A stretch of 64,000 nucleotides of DNA from Amorphus orientalis (GCF_030814015.1 NZ_JAUSUL010000001.1:62001-126000); one strand, 5' to 3'. Positions 48,261-57,512 are shown, counted from the first letter of the stretch. The notes: generated by a model not told the origin, from the letters alone. Program-made: numbers and translations.

Positions 48261-50891
48261 CTAGCTTCCGCCGGGCGAGCGCCACCGCATGAGCGCGGCG
48301 AACCGGCGGGCGGAGGCATCCTCCTCCTCGTCATCGTCGTCGTCATAGCTGGCGCGGCTGCCGCCGCCGTCCGGCCGGCCCGGGCCGGAGATCTCCACCC
48401 CGTGATCGGTCGCCGGGTTGGCCGCGAGCCGGGCCTGGGCGACGCGCTCCACCTCCGCGCCGATTTCCGGATAGCGATCCACCAGCTTCTTGAAGGCCTC
48501 GCCTTCCAGCACCAGAAGCTGGCAGTAGCCGAGCGCCGTCACGTCGGCATTGCGACGGCCGCCATAGAGCAGCGCCAGTTCGCCGATGAAATCGCCGCGG
48601 CCGAGCCGCACGCGCCGCTCCTCGGCGGCAACCTCCACCGCGCCCGACGATATGAAATAGACGGAATCGCCCCGGTCGCCCTTGCGGATCAGCCGCTCGC
48701 CGGGAACCGCGAAGCGCGGGCGCAGCAACCGGACGACCCGGTCGATCTGGTCCGGCGTCAGACCCTTGAACAGCGGGAACTGGGCGATCAGGTCGCGGGT
48801 GCGCATGCCGAGATCGAGCCGGGGTCCGCGCTCGACGCTCTCCCGGGTCTGCTCGATGCCGCGCTGAAGCGCGGAGTAGAGCTCCGCCCCGATCAGATGG
48901 TCGTGGTAGAGATTGCGGTACTCGCGGTCCTCGTGCTGGGTGGCGATGCGCAGCAGGAAGCGTCGCTCCAGATCGTTGGCGTAGTCGGGGTACTGCAGAC
49001 GCAGCGCCGCCAGCGCCTTGGCCACCGATTCCCGGCGCAGCGCCAGGATGTCCTCGACGATCTCGCCGACGCGCTCGCCGAGCAGCGGCGCCAGCCGGTT
49101 GCGCACGTAAGGGACCAGCTCGCCGAGCACGATGCGGCTGACCAGCAGCCGCTCGAACCGCTCCGCCAGTTCGGTGATCAGCCAGCGGTCGTAGCCGGTG
49201 TAGCGATGGATCCGCAGCGCGACCCGGAAGGCGATCGGATAACCGAGTGAACGCCGCGCCGCGCGGCGGTAGCCGACGCGGCCGCTGGCGCGCGCGTTCT
49301 CCCGCATCCGTTCGGCATCGACGATGAGCTGGGAGACGATGCGCAGCGACACCGTCCGGTCGTTGACGTGCTCCAGCAGGATCGAGCGCTCCTGGTCGGC
49401 CAGCGCCACCAGCCCGAGCGTGACCCGGTCGCGGTCGAGAATGTCGGCCGCCTTGTCCGCATCCGCCTTGGCGGCCGCGATCCGGGCGTCGTAGGGCCGG
49501 CCGGCCTCCCGGGCGACCGCCGGCGCGATGTCGTATTCGTCCGCAGCAGTCGCCACCGTCTCCCGCACGTTGCCCAGCGCCAGCGCCAGCACCTCGTCGC
49601 GCAGCGCCCGGTCGAACGGCGACAGCTGGTCGAGGCGCAGGAGCCGGATCAGCGGCCTGAGCGACAGGCCGTTGACCAGGATGGTGAACAGGGTGAAGCC
49701 GGTCGCCAGCACCGCGATGAAGCGCTTCTGGTCCTGGTCCAGCATCGTGTTCTCGGTCACTGCCAGGGCCAGCGCCAGGGTGACGGCGCCGCGCAGGCCG
49801 CCCCAGAGGATGACCGCCTTGATCGATGGCGGCATGCGTTCCGACAGCCGCGCCAGCGTCAGCACAGGCGCGAGCAGGAACAGCACCGCCGCCCGGGCGG
49901 CGAGCGCTGCGGCGATCAGCACCACCAGGCTCAGGAGATCGCCGAAATCGACCCCGCCGAGAAGCTTCGGCACCAGCAGCGAGGCGAGCACGAAGATGAG
50001 GGAGCTTGCCCAGAAGGCGAGCTGATCCCAGATCGCCTTGACCTGGGTCCATGCGTCCGGCGGGACACGGGTCGGTCCGCCGGTGGCCACCACGAGCGCG
50101 GCCGCAACCACGGCGATCACGCCGGAGACGTCCAGCGCAAGTTCGCAGACCACGTAGACGAGATAGGGCAGCGCCAGCGAGATCGTCATCAGCGCCGCCG
50201 GGACGTGGCGCACGACGTTGAACAGGGCAAGCGCGCACCAGCCGCCGACCAGCCCTGCCAGGAGGCCGCCAGCGGCGGAGAAGGCGAGCGTCTCCGCCGC
50301 GGCGCGCGGCGTGATGTCGGTGCCGCTGGTCAGCGCTTCCAGCAGCAGCACGAACAGGGCGATGGCCGCCGCGTCGTTGAGCAGGCTCTCGCCCTCCACC
50401 AGACGGGTCAGCCGCGCCGGCGCGCCGAGATCGCGGAAGATCGCGATCACCGCCACCGGATCGGTGGTGGCCACGATCGCTCCCAGAAGCAGGCACAGAA
50501 GCAGCGGCTCGCCGGAGACCGGCGCCACCGCGTAGCCGATCGCGAAGGTCGACACGATCACGGCCACCACCGCCAGCAGAAAGATCGGGGCGGCGTCCTC
50601 CATCAGGCGGCGGACGTCGAGCGACAGCGACGCCTGGAACAGCAGGGCCGGCAGCAGAATGTAGAGAAAGACCTCGGAGTTCAGCGGCGGGAACGCGAAC
50701 ACGACGGCGATGTTGTCGAGCCCGAACAGCACGTTGGAATAGAGCAGCAGCGACGCCCCGCCGCCCAAAAGGATGCCGACCCCGGCCAGAAGCACCGAAG
50801 GCGGCAGCTTGAGCCGCCGGGCGAGCGGCTCGGTCAGGCCGATGATCACCAGCAGGCCGGCGACCGCGGCGAGGACATAGGGCAGGCTCAT
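48261..50891 (-). CDS. CPA1 Na+/H+ antiporter with cyclic-nucleotide-binding domain
   Basis: An 876-residue protein. Residues 1-410 form a 12-13-helix NhaP-like antiporter with 'GAIVATTDPVAVIAIFRDL', 'EGESLLNDAAAIALFVL' (ND ion-binding pair) and 'VILWGGLRGAVTLALAL'. Residues 430-690 are a long charged helical cytosolic region. Residues about 700-815 are a cNMP-binding domain ('GERLIRKGDRGDSVYFISSGAVEV', 'GDFIGELALLYGGRRNADV' with the phosphate-binding cassette). The tail is acidic (poly-Asp/Glu). The layout parallels plant SOS1-type exchangers. It would exchange Na+ or K+ for H+ under cyclic-nucleotide control; a membrane nucleotide cyclase gene lies about 7 kb away, a possible but unproven link. 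Confidence 0.9.
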   Translation of the reverse strand: MSLPYVLAAVAGLLVIIGLTEPLARRLKLPPSVLLAGVGILLGGGASLLLYSNVLFGLDNIAVVFAFPPLNSEVFLYILLPALLFQASLSLDVRRLMEDAAPIFLLAVVAVIVSTFAIGYAVAPVSGEPLLLCLLLGAIVATTDPVAVIAIFRDLGAPARLTRLVEGESLLNDAAAIALFVLLLEALTSGTDITPRAAAETLAFSAAGGLLAGLVGGWCALALFNVVRHVPAALMTISLALPYLVYVVCELALDVSGVIAVVAAALVVATGGPTRVPPDAWTQVKAIWDQLAFWASSLIFVLASLLVPKLLGGVDFGDLLSLVVLIAAALAARAAVLFLLAPVLTLARLSERMPPSIKAVILWGGLRGAVTLALALAVTENTMLDQDQKRFIAVLATGFTLFTILVNGLSLRPLIRLLRLDQLSPFDRALRDEVLALALGNVRETVATAADEYDIAPAVAREAGRPYDARIAAAKADADKAADILDRDRVTLGLVALADQERSILLEHVNDRTVSLRIVSQLIVDAERMRENARASGRVGYRRAARRSLGYPIAFRVALRIHRYTGYDRWLITELAERFERLLVSRIVLGELVPYVRNRLAPLLGERVGEIVEDILALRRESVAKALAALRLQYPDYANDLERRFLLRIATQHEDREYRNLYHDHLIGAELYSALQRGIEQTRESVERGPRLDLGMRTRDLIAQFPLFKGLTPDQIDRVVRLLRPRFAVPGERLIRKGDRGDSVYFISSGAVEVAAEERRVRLGRGDFIGELALLYGGRRNADVTALGYCQLLVLEGEAFKKLVDRYPEIGAEVERVAQARLAANPATDHGVEISGPGRPDGGGSRASYDDDDDEEEDASARRFAALMRWRSPGGS

Positions 50892-50994
50892 TGTGATGCC
50901 GCTTGGTTATCCGGGGTCCAGGTCGGGACCCGGAGCCTCTTCCGCTCGGACGCCCCTGCGGGCGAAACGGACACGGCTCCGGATCGGGATGTTT

Positions 50995-51660
50995 CTAGCC
51001 CGTCACGAGGGCCAGGGTGAAACCGTCATAGCCTTTGGCGCCCACGGTCTGCACGCTGGTGGCGGAGACGCGGGGCTCGGCCGCGATCAGGTCGGTCAGT
51101 CGGCGCACTCCTTCCACGCCCGGATCGCCGCCGCTCTCGTCCAGAACCCGGCCGCGGCGGACGACGTTGTCGAACACGAGAACGGTGCCAGTATGCGCCA
51201 CCTCCATCGCCAAACGGAAATAGTCCGGCAATCCTGCCTTGTCGGCGTCAACAAATATGAAATCGAAACGCTGCCCTTCGCCGGCGAGCGCTTCGAGGCT
51301 TTCGACGGCCGGACCCAGCCGCACCTCGACCCGGTCCGCAAGACCGGCCGCGGCGAGGTTGTCGCGCGCGACGTCCGCGTGGGCGGCCTCGATCTCCAAG
51401 GAGACGAGGGTGCCATCGGCCGGCAGCGCGCGCGCCAGCCAGATCGTCGAATAGCCGCCCAGGGTCCCGATCTCCAGGATCCTGGCCGCCCGGCTCATCC
51501 GGGCCAGCAGCATCAGCATCTTGCCCTGGCCCGGCGACACGGCGATCTCGGGCAACCCCCGGTCCCGGCTCGCCTCCAGCGCGAACGCCGGATCCTCGTC
51601 CGCCCCCAGGAGCCTGTCCTCGAAGAACCGGTCGACATCGGCCCACATCGTCTCGCTCAT
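50995..51660 (-). CDS. SAM-dependent O-methyltransferase (class I, catechol OMT-like)
   Basis: A 221-residue Methyltransf_3-family enzyme. SAM site: 'ARILEIGTLGGYSTIWLARAL' (motif I) and 'LVSLEIEAAHADVARDNL'; metal/substrate site: 'FDFIFVDADKAGLPDYF' and 'VLVFDNVVRRGRV', where the two Asp ligands and the DN pair bind Mg2+ in catechol/caffeoyl-CoA methyltransferases. The start is the ATG at 51660 (GGGAG upstream). The substrate is probably a vicinal diphenol or unknown; no pathway genes adjoin. Confidence 0.88.
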   Translation of the reverse strand: MSETMWADVDRFFEDRLLGADEDPAFALEASRDRGLPEIAVSPGQGKMLMLLARMSRAARILEIGTLGGYSTIWLARALPADGTLVSLEIEAAHADVARDNLAAAGLADRVEVRLGPAVESLEALAGEGQRFDFIFVDADKAGLPDYFRLAMEVAHTGTVLVFDNVVRRGRVLDESGGDPGVEGVRRLTDLIAAEPRVSATSVQTVGAKGYDGFTLALVTG

Positions 51661-51899
51661 CTGTCCAGCTCCCTTCCCGCCATGGTCCGTCCTGCCCGGT
51701 TTGCATCCGTCGAATCGGCCCCGGGGCCGCTTTCCGGCCTGATGGCGACCAAGAGCGGCATTTTGAGGTCGAAGGGCCACGGTGTTCCACCCGGACGCCT
51801 GCGGGCGTGTCCAGGGCATGATGAATTTGGCGCCAGATGCGAATTTCCCCTTGCGCTGCCGGGCTTTTTTCCCTATTTGCCGTCTTGCCCAATTTCGCA

Positions 51900-52311
51900 C
51901 GTGCCTGTGGTCGCGTGCCGGTCAGTCGATAACAAGACAGGGCAAGACCGGTCTTCCGGAGCAAACCGGACCCTGCAAGCCGACTTCGCTTGCAGCGCGA
52001 CTTGAAGCAACGACGTAGAGGGCTTTTTTGGTCTCTGCCGGCTCTCCAAAGGCCGGGGTTACTGAAGAGGCGACTACATCCTTGCCAGGCGTGCGGATCG
52101 GGATCTCCCGTTCCAATCGGCGGCATTTCGACGATCGATCCGTATTGAGATGGGTTTTCCCTCATCGACGGTTCGGTCAGCGCAATGAGCATGGCCGGTC
52201 TTCGGACCGGCTTCGAGCCCAACGGCTACGTTCGACCGTCTCCATCGCGGTTCGTGACGTCGTGCGTGCGGCTCGGTTGGATCAACCTCTTCACGAGGGG
52301 GAGTCGCGACA
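51900..52311 (+). promoter_or_regulatory. long structured leader of the decarboxylase gene
   Basis: About 650 bp between the methyltransferase start and the decarboxylase start hold no standard gene. The proximal part is hairpin-rich: CTGCAAGC-N7-GCTTGCAG (51972-51994) is a perfect 8-bp stem, and further GC-rich inverted segments include CCGGTC-TTC-GGACCGG near 52195. Alphaproteobacterial ornithine decarboxylase genes are known to carry a conserved 'speF' leader RNA, so this is a candidate, not verified. A 56-codon upstream ORF (ATG at 52185) overlaps the decarboxylase start in another frame. Confidence 0.45.
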
Positions 52312-53445
52312 ATGACCGATCGCATCCTGGACTTTCTTCGCACGCGCCGCCCTGACGGGCCGTGCCTCGTTGTCGACCTGGACGTCGTGCGTCAAAACTA
52401 TCTCGGTTTTGCTCATGCGATGCCGGACACCCGCATCTTCTACGCCGTGAAGGCGAACCCGGCGCCGGAAATCCTGTCGCTGCTGGCCGAGCTCGGCTCG
52501 AACTTCGACTGCGCGTCCGTGGTCGAGATCGACCAGGCGCTCACCGCCGGCGCGACCCCGGACCGCATCTCGTTCGGCAACACCATCAAGAAAGAGCGCG
52601 ACATCGCCCGGGCCTTCGCCCTCGGCGTCGACCTCTTCGCGGTGGACTGCGTCGAGGAAGTGGAAAAGGTGGCCCGCGTTGCCCCGGGTGCGCGCGTGTT
52701 CTGCCGCATCCTGTGCGACGGCGAAGGCGCCGAATGGCCGCTGTCGCGCAAGTTCGGCTGCGAGCCGTCCATGGCCATCGACGTGCTGACCCACGCCCGC
52801 GATCTCAACCTCACGCCCTACGGCATCTCCTTCCACGTCGGCTCCCAGCAGCGCGACACGGAAGCCTGGGACCGTGCCCTGTCGGTGGCTGCCGGCCTGT
52901 TCCACAGCCTGGCGGAGCGCGGTGTCGAGCTGAAGATGGTCAATCTCGGCGGCGGTTTCGCGGCGAAGTACCTGAAGGACATCCCGTCGGCGGAGGCCTA
53001 CGGCCGTGCCATCATGGGCGCCGTCCGCCGGCACTTCGGCAACCGCATCCCGGAGACGATCATCGAGCCGGGCCGCGGCATGGTCGGCGGCGCGGGCGTC
53101 ATCAAGGCCGAGGTCGTGCTGATCTCGAAGAAGAGCGACGCCGTGGACGAGACCCGCTGGGTCTATCTCGACATCGGCAAGTTCGGCGGTCTCGCCGAGA
53201 CCATGGACGAGGCGATCCGCTACCCGATCCGCACCCGTCACGACGGTGCGCAGGCCACCCCCTGCGTCATCGCCGGCCCGACCTGCGATTCGGCGGACGT
53301 GCTCTACGAGCAGACGCCCTATCCGCTGCCGATCTCGCTCGAGATCGGGGACGAGATCCTGATCGAGGGAACCGGCGCCTACACGACGACCTATTCGTCG
53401 ATGGGCTTCAACGGCTTCCCGCCGCTTCAGTCCTACGTCATCTGA
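52312..53445 (+). CDS. ornithine/lysine decarboxylase, alanine-racemase-fold PLP type
   Basis: A 377-residue fold-type III PLP decarboxylase (eukaryotic ODC-like), producing putrescine from ornithine and possibly cadaverine from lysine. The PLP lysine is in 'FYAVKANPAPE' (K48), the glycine-rich phosphate loop 'NLGGGFAAKY' and 'EPGRGMVGGAG' contact the cofactor, and 'GPTCDSADVLYE' supplies the active-site Cys and Asp from the partner subunit. GAGGGGGAGT lies 8 nt before the ATG. It heads a polyamine group with homospermidine synthase downstream. Substrate preference between ornithine and lysine cannot be settled from this reading. Confidence 0.9.
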   Translation: MTDRILDFLRTRRPDGPCLVVDLDVVRQNYLGFAHAMPDTRIFYAVKANPAPEILSLLAELGSNFDCASVVEIDQALTAGATPDRISFGNTIKKERDIARAFALGVDLFAVDCVEEVEKVARVAPGARVFCRILCDGEGAEWPLSRKFGCEPSMAIDVLTHARDLNLTPYGISFHVGSQQRDTEAWDRALSVAAGLFHSLAERGVELKMVNLGGGFAAKYLKDIPSAEAYGRAIMGAVRRHFGNRIPETIIEPGRGMVGGAGVIKAEVVLISKKSDAVDETRWVYLDIGKFGGLAETMDEAIRYPIRTRHDGAQATPCVIAGPTCDSADVLYEQTPYPLPISLEIGDEILIEGTGAYTTTYSSMGFNGFPPLQSYVI

Positions 53446-53451
53446 CGACAG

Positions 53452-53471
53452 CCCGCCGCTCCGGCGGCGGG
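53452..53471 (+). terminator. stem-loop after the decarboxylase gene
   Basis: CCCGCCGC, loop TCCG, GCGGCGGG: a perfect 8-bp stem 6 nt after the stop with no T-run. Likely mRNA protection or partial termination before the GNAT gene. Confidence 0.5.
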
Positions 53472-53624
53472 AGACGGCAGCTCGCCGCGCGGGCGCGTGC
53501 ATCCGGTCTTGTCGGCCGGAGGGAATGCGTTTGCGCCAGAGCGCGCGAGCTGCCGACCAATTCACCCTTTTTCTTCGTCTTCTGGCCGGTGGCGGATGGA
53601 GCGCGCCGGAGGGGAGGATGTGCC

Positions 53625-54179
53625 ATGATCCACCTGCGCGATGAGGTTGCGGCCGACTGGACCGCCCGGGAATCCCTGCTCGACACCGTGTTCGGCGCCG
53701 AGCGCGTCCTGAAGTCGAGCGAGGCCGTGCGCTGCGGCCGGCTGCCGGCCGAAGGCCTGGCCCTGACCGCGGAAGACGCCGACGGCCGCTTCGTCGGATC
53801 CGTGCGCCTGTGGCATGTCGATGCGGGTGGCGTGCCGGCGCTCTTGCTCGGCCCGCTGGCCGTCGATCCGATCACCCAGGGCCTCGGTGTCGGCTCCGCA
53901 CTGATGCGGCGCGCGCTCAACCGCGCGGGCGCACTCGGCCACGGCGCCGTGCTGCTGGTCGGCGATCCGGCCTACTATGCCCGCTTCGGCTTCTCCGCCG
54001 CGCTCACCGCGCGCCTCCTCATGCCCGGTCCCGTGGAGCGGCCCCGCTTTCAGGCGCTCGAGCTGATCGAGGGTCACCTGCGCTCCGCCGCCGGCCTGAT
54101 CGTCGGCACCGGCGCGCTGGCCGTCGAGGCGCCCAGCCTCGTCTCCCCGGAGCCGGCCTTTCTTCCCGCCGCGGCTTGA
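53625..54179 (+). CDS. GNAT-family N-acetyltransferase (YhbS-like)
   Basis: A 184-residue GNAT protein. The acetyl-CoA site is 'LLGPLAVDPITQGLGVGSALMRRAL' with the Q/R-x-x-G-x-G/A signature (QGLGVG), and the C-terminal strand 'VLLVGDPAYYARFGFSAAL' is typical of YhbS-type members. GGAGGGGAGGATG precedes the ATG at 53625. Lying between a diamine-forming decarboxylase and homospermidine synthase, it may acetylate polyamines, but YhbS-like proteins are diverse and the link is positional only. Confidence 0.82.
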   Translation: MIHLRDEVAADWTARESLLDTVFGAERVLKSSEAVRCGRLPAEGLALTAEDADGRFVGSVRLWHVDAGGVPALLLGPLAVDPITQGLGVGSALMRRALNRAGALGHGAVLLVGDPAYYARFGFSAALTARLLMPGPVERPRFQALELIEGHLRSAAGLIVGTGALAVEAPSLVSPEPAFLPAAA

Positions 54180-54353
54180 GGCACCCTGCCCGTCCGCGTA
54201 TCCAAGCCTGAGCGGCGACGGTCATATTGTCTTGGCCGGCGCCGCCTATAGCTAGTCCCGCCATCCGGTCACGGTTCCGCTGACCGATCGTCCCGACCTT
54301 CTCGGCCGCCTCTGGCCCCGACCGACCGACCCGGATTTCGAAGGAGACCGTCC

Positions 54354-55790
54354 ATGGCCGATTATCCCGTTTACGGCACCATCACAGGCCCGATCGTCAT
54401 GATCGGCTTCGGCTCCATCGGGCGCGGCACCCTGCCCCTGATCGAACGCCACTTCGATTACGACAAGGCGCGCATGGTCGTGATCGATCCCGTCGACACC
54501 GACCGCAAGCTCCTCGACGAGCGCGGCATCCGCTTCGAGAAGCTGGAGATCACCCGGGAGAACTACCGCGAGGTCCTCACCCCGCTGCTGACCGAAGGCG
54601 GCGGCCAGGGCTTCTGCGTGAACCTCTCCGTCGATACCTCGTCCCTGGACATCATGAAGCTCTGCCGCGAAATCGGCGCGCTCTATATCGACACCGTCGT
54701 GGAGCCTTGGGCCGGCTTCTATTTCGACCGGGACAAGGACCAGGCCGGCCGCACCAACCACGCGCTGCGCCAGACCGTGCGCGACGAGAAGGCCGCCAAC
54801 CCGGGTGGCACCACCGCGGTCTCCTGCTGCGGCGCCAATCCCGGCATGGTCAACTGGTTCGTCAAGCAGGCGCTGATCGACATCGCCGACGCCACCGGCT
54901 TCTCCTATCAGGAGCCGTCCCAGGACGACCGCGACGGCTGGGCCAGGCTGATGCGCGATCTCGGCGTGAAGGGCGTCCACATCGCCGAGCGCGACACCCA
55001 GCGCGCCAAGACGCCGAAGCCGCTCAACGTGTTCTGGAACACCTGGTCCGTGGAAGGCTTCATTTCCGAGGGCCTGCAGCCGGCCGAGCTCGGCTGGGGC
55101 ACCCACGAGACCTGGCAGCCCGACAACATGCGCACTCAGCCGGGCGGCTGCCAGTCGTCGCGCTTCCTGCTGCAGCCGGGCGCCAACACCCGGGTCCGCA
55201 CCTGGTGCCCGACGCCGGGCGCCCAGTACGGCTTCCTGGTGACCCACAACGAGAGCGTCTCGATCTCCGACTACTTCACCATCGGCGCCGGCCTGGAGCC
55301 GGAGTACCGGCCGACGGTGCACTACTCCTACCACCCGGCGAACGACGCGGTGCTGTCCCTGTTCGAGATGTTCGGTCAGGCCGGCAAGCCCCAGGACACG
55401 CTGCACATCCTCGACGAGAACGAGATCGTCGACGGCATCGACGAGCTGGGCGTGCTCCTCTACGGCCACGAGAAGAACGCCTACTGGTTCGGCTCGCGCC
55501 TCTCCATCGAGGAGACCCGTGAGCTCGCGCCCTACCAGAACGCCACCGGCCTTCAGGTGACGTCGGCCGTGCTGGCCGGCATGGTCTGGGCGCTGGAGAA
55601 CCCGGAGGCCGGCATCGTCGAGACCGACGAGATGGACTATCGCCGCTGCCTGGAGGTCCAGCTTCCCTATCTCGGCCCGGTCGAGGGCCACTACACCGAC
55701 TGGACCCCGCTCACCGACCGCCCGGGCCTCTTCCCTGAGGACATCGACGAGAGCGACCCCTGGCAGTTCCGGAATGTGCTGGTGCGGTGA
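54354..55790 (+). CDS. hss: homospermidine synthase
   Basis: A 478-residue NAD+-dependent enzyme making sym-homospermidine from putrescine, the main long polyamine of many alphaproteobacteria. The N-terminal Rossmann motif 'IVMIGFGSIGRGTLPLIERHF', the saccharopine-dehydrogenase-like core ('YIDTVVEPWAGFYFD', 'CCGANPGMVNWFVKQAL') and the C-terminal substrate domain ('QNATGLQVTSAVLAGMVWALE') match the family, and the length is right. AAGGAGA precedes the ATG. It uses the product of the decarboxylase encoded upstream. A terminator-like hairpin follows. Confidence 0.95.
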   Translation: MADYPVYGTITGPIVMIGFGSIGRGTLPLIERHFDYDKARMVVIDPVDTDRKLLDERGIRFEKLEITRENYREVLTPLLTEGGGQGFCVNLSVDTSSLDIMKLCREIGALYIDTVVEPWAGFYFDRDKDQAGRTNHALRQTVRDEKAANPGGTTAVSCCGANPGMVNWFVKQALIDIADATGFSYQEPSQDDRDGWARLMRDLGVKGVHIAERDTQRAKTPKPLNVFWNTWSVEGFISEGLQPAELGWGTHETWQPDNMRTQPGGCQSSRFLLQPGANTRVRTWCPTPGAQYGFLVTHNESVSISDYFTIGAGLEPEYRPTVHYSYHPANDAVLSLFEMFGQAGKPQDTLHILDENEIVDGIDELGVLLYGHEKNAYWFGSRLSIEETRELAPYQNATGLQVTSAVLAGMVWALENPEAGIVETDEMDYRRCLEVQLPYLGPVEGHYTDWTPLTDRPGLFPEDIDESDPWQFRNVLVR

Positions 55791-55817
55791 GGGCATAAAC
55801 CCAGCCCGTGTAGCGTG

Positions 55818-55847
55818 GCGGCGGGCAACTTGAACGCCGCCCGCCGC
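55818..55847. terminator. bidirectional terminator between hss and the GIY-YIG gene
   Basis: GCGGCGGGC-N12-GCCCGCCGC, perfect 9-bp arms, in the gap between two convergent genes (stops at 55790 and 55853). The rightward side is followed by GTTAATTAT. Confidence 0.55.
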
Positions 55848-55852
55848 GTTAA

Positions 55853-56218
55853 TTATCCTAAGATGTCGGCGATCGTTTTTGCCGGCACCGACTGCTTGTT
55901 ACAGGGAGGGTTCAGAGAGTGCCGAAGATCAGTCTCGACCAAGAGCCGCAGGGCGTCGCCATCGGCGCGCATTACGGCTATGTGGGTGGCCCCGCATCCG
56001 GATGCGCATACAATCCCGTCATGGGCCCCAGGATTGGCATTGAGGCGATCATAGAGGGACTGCGTCTCGCCGACATAGAGTGCTGTCCAGCGATCCGGAG
56101 AAGTGGACGCGCACAGGATGTAGACACCTGAGACGGCATTGAACTGAGTTCCAATAGGAAACAGTTCAGTTCGGTATGATGTGCCGGACGCTCCCGGCCA
56201 CGTGACTATCGTGCCCAT
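55853..56218 (-). CDS. GIY-YIG-like small nuclease-domain protein
   Basis: A 121-residue protein with a GIY-YIG-like core: 'SGVYILCASTSP' (GVY-YIL in place of GIY), 'WTALYVGETQSLYDRLNANP' (YVG, with the catalytic-type Arg), a later 'RLLVETDLRHSLNPPCNK' with Glu and Asn in the expected places. AAGGAGCT lies at ideal spacing before the ATG at 56218. Such single-domain proteins are of uncertain role (DNA repair or mobile-element associated). The gene and the 370 bp upstream of it are less GC-rich than their surroundings, consistent with acquisition. Confidence 0.7.
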   Translation of the reverse strand: MGTIVTWPGASGTSYRTELFPIGTQFNAVSGVYILCASTSPDRWTALYVGETQSLYDRLNANPGAHDGIVCASGCGATHIAVMRADGDALRLLVETDLRHSLNPPCNKQSVPAKTIADILG

Positions 56219-56591
56219 AATAGCTCCTTTTGAGCATGGCGGCAGAGCTGGAAACGCCTTGCTTGACAGCGGGGCCGAATACAGGCACGAAAAAGCTGCT
56301 AGCAAAAATTCCAGCCCCTTCGCGGGGGGTTGCTTTCTGCGGGCCGGATCGGTGTCCTACCACCTGTTCGGCCCGTTTCCTTTTGCGGCACAGCACAAGC
56401 ACCGCGTGCGAGACTCTGTTCGATTCTTTCGCAGGTCGCAAGCTTCAGTGCGTTCTCTATTCGTTCATTCTGTATTCGAGGACTGCTAGTATCCAGGACA
56501 CATCCGGCTGACCTTGGAGCGCCGGGCATTGGCGAAGCGTGGCGAAGTGGAAACCGCTTCGATATCTGACGCTGCGAGAAAAAAGAGCTCT

Positions 56592-56705
56592 ATTCTCTCA
56601 CGCTGAGTTCGCCCCGCTCACCGGCTCCGGGTGGGCGGCCGGTTCTTTCGTCCCGGTCGCTTCGCTCCACGCTTCTTGACCGGCCGGCGCGCAGTCGCGC
56701 GCTGG
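56592..56705 (-). repeat. dispersed intergenic repeat, copy 2 (inverted)
   Basis: The reverse complement matches 63618-63730 over about 110 bp (GCCAGCGCGCGACTGCGCG start, GGAGCGAAGCGACCGGGA middle, GTGAGAGAATAG end). The 793-bp gap 56219-57011 holds this, the inverted-repeat element to its right and no gene. Confidence 0.75.
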
Positions 56706-56800
56706 CTTCGCGATAATCCGGCCACCTGGCTCAAATCGGCTCATGACCAAGGCGCGTCCAATCTCCGGGCGCACCTTTTTCTTTGGCCAGTCCCCTTGCT

Positions 56801-56949
56801 CCGCTCATTCCCGCGAAAGCGGGAATCCAGTCTGAGCCTGAAGAAAACGCGGCCGTGATCTTTTGACGAACGGTTGCGCAGGCGGGTTTCCGCAAAGGCC
56901 GTCATCTATCGGATACGCCCCATGGATTCCCGCTTTCACGGGAATGAGC
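56801..56949. repeat. 149-bp inverted-repeat element with ATTCCC/GGGAAT hairpin ends
   Basis: The left end has ATTCCCGC-GAAA-GCGGGAAT (56807-56826), a perfect stem with a GNRA-type loop. The right end has ATTCCCG-N6-CGGGAAT (56925-56944). The two ends with their flanks (CCGCTCATTCCCG and GGGAATCC) are reverse complements of each other with about one mismatch over 28-29 bp. The tips fit the widespread ATTCCC-N8-GGGAAT repeat class. No coding capacity; a REP-pair or MITE-like structure. Confidence 0.75.
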
Positions 56950-57011
56950 GGAGTGAATGGTGAGGCTCGGGGCCATGACGATTGGCCCGCAGAACACGGC
57001 GTCTTGGCCCC

Positions 57012-57512
57012 TCACGCCTCCGCGCGCTTCCGCCTCCGCCGGCCGCCCATCAGGCCGAGCAGGTTGACCAGCACCACGCCGAAGACCGCGCCGATGCCGG
57101 CGGCGACCCCGCCCTCCATGGTGGTCGGCACGCCGGGCTCGAATTCCGCCCAGGTGTTTTCGGCAAGCGTCGGGTCGAGATCCTGGACCAGCACCACCAC
57201 GCGGCCGAAATCGCCGCTGGTGCGGAAGGCCTGCTGCTGGCGCACCAGCCGCTCGTAGCGCGCAATGGTGTCGCGCATGGATTTCGCGCGCTCACGCGGA
57301 AACGGGTCTTCGGCGCGCGACAGCGCCGCGAGCGCCTGCACGCGGTCGTAGCCGACGCGCTCAGCATCGGCGTCGAAGGACTGGACGACGGTCCTCAGCT
57401 CGTCCACCGCACCGCCCAGGCGCTGGCGGTATTGCTGGGCATATTCGGGCACCTGGGAGGCGGCGATGCCGCACACCAGAGCCGCCGCCACCGTGATGCT
57501 GCGTCCGACCAT
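57012..57512 (-). CDS. DUF2937-family membrane-associated protein
   Basis: A 166-residue protein of the DUF2937 type, function unknown. An N-terminal hydrophobic segment ('SITVAAALVCGIAASQVP'), the family core 'PEYAQQYRQRLGGAVDELRTVVQSFD', a helical middle and a C-terminal hydrophobic segment ('AAGIGAVFGVVLVNLLGLMGG') followed by a basic tail GRRRRKR. The start is the ATG at 57512. Both ends are probably inserted in the membrane with the helical part outside the cytoplasm. It is divergent from the nucleotide cyclase gene. Confidence 0.75.
   Translation of the reverse strand: MVGRSITVAAALVCGIAASQVPEYAQQYRQRLGGAVDELRTVVQSFDADAERVGYDRVQALAALSRAEDPFPRERAKSMRDTIARYERLVRQQQAFRTSGDFGRVVVLVQDLDPTLAENTWAEFEPGVPTTMEGGVAAGIGAVFGVVLVNLLGLMGGRRRRKRAEA

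Noticed and set aside
52028-52315. 95-codon frame in the decarboxylase leader ending at the ATGA overlap
   Set aside because: GTG start without a ribosome site, Arg-rich composition and no recognisable domain; the position could be fortuitous. A shorter ATG-started ORF is mentioned instead.
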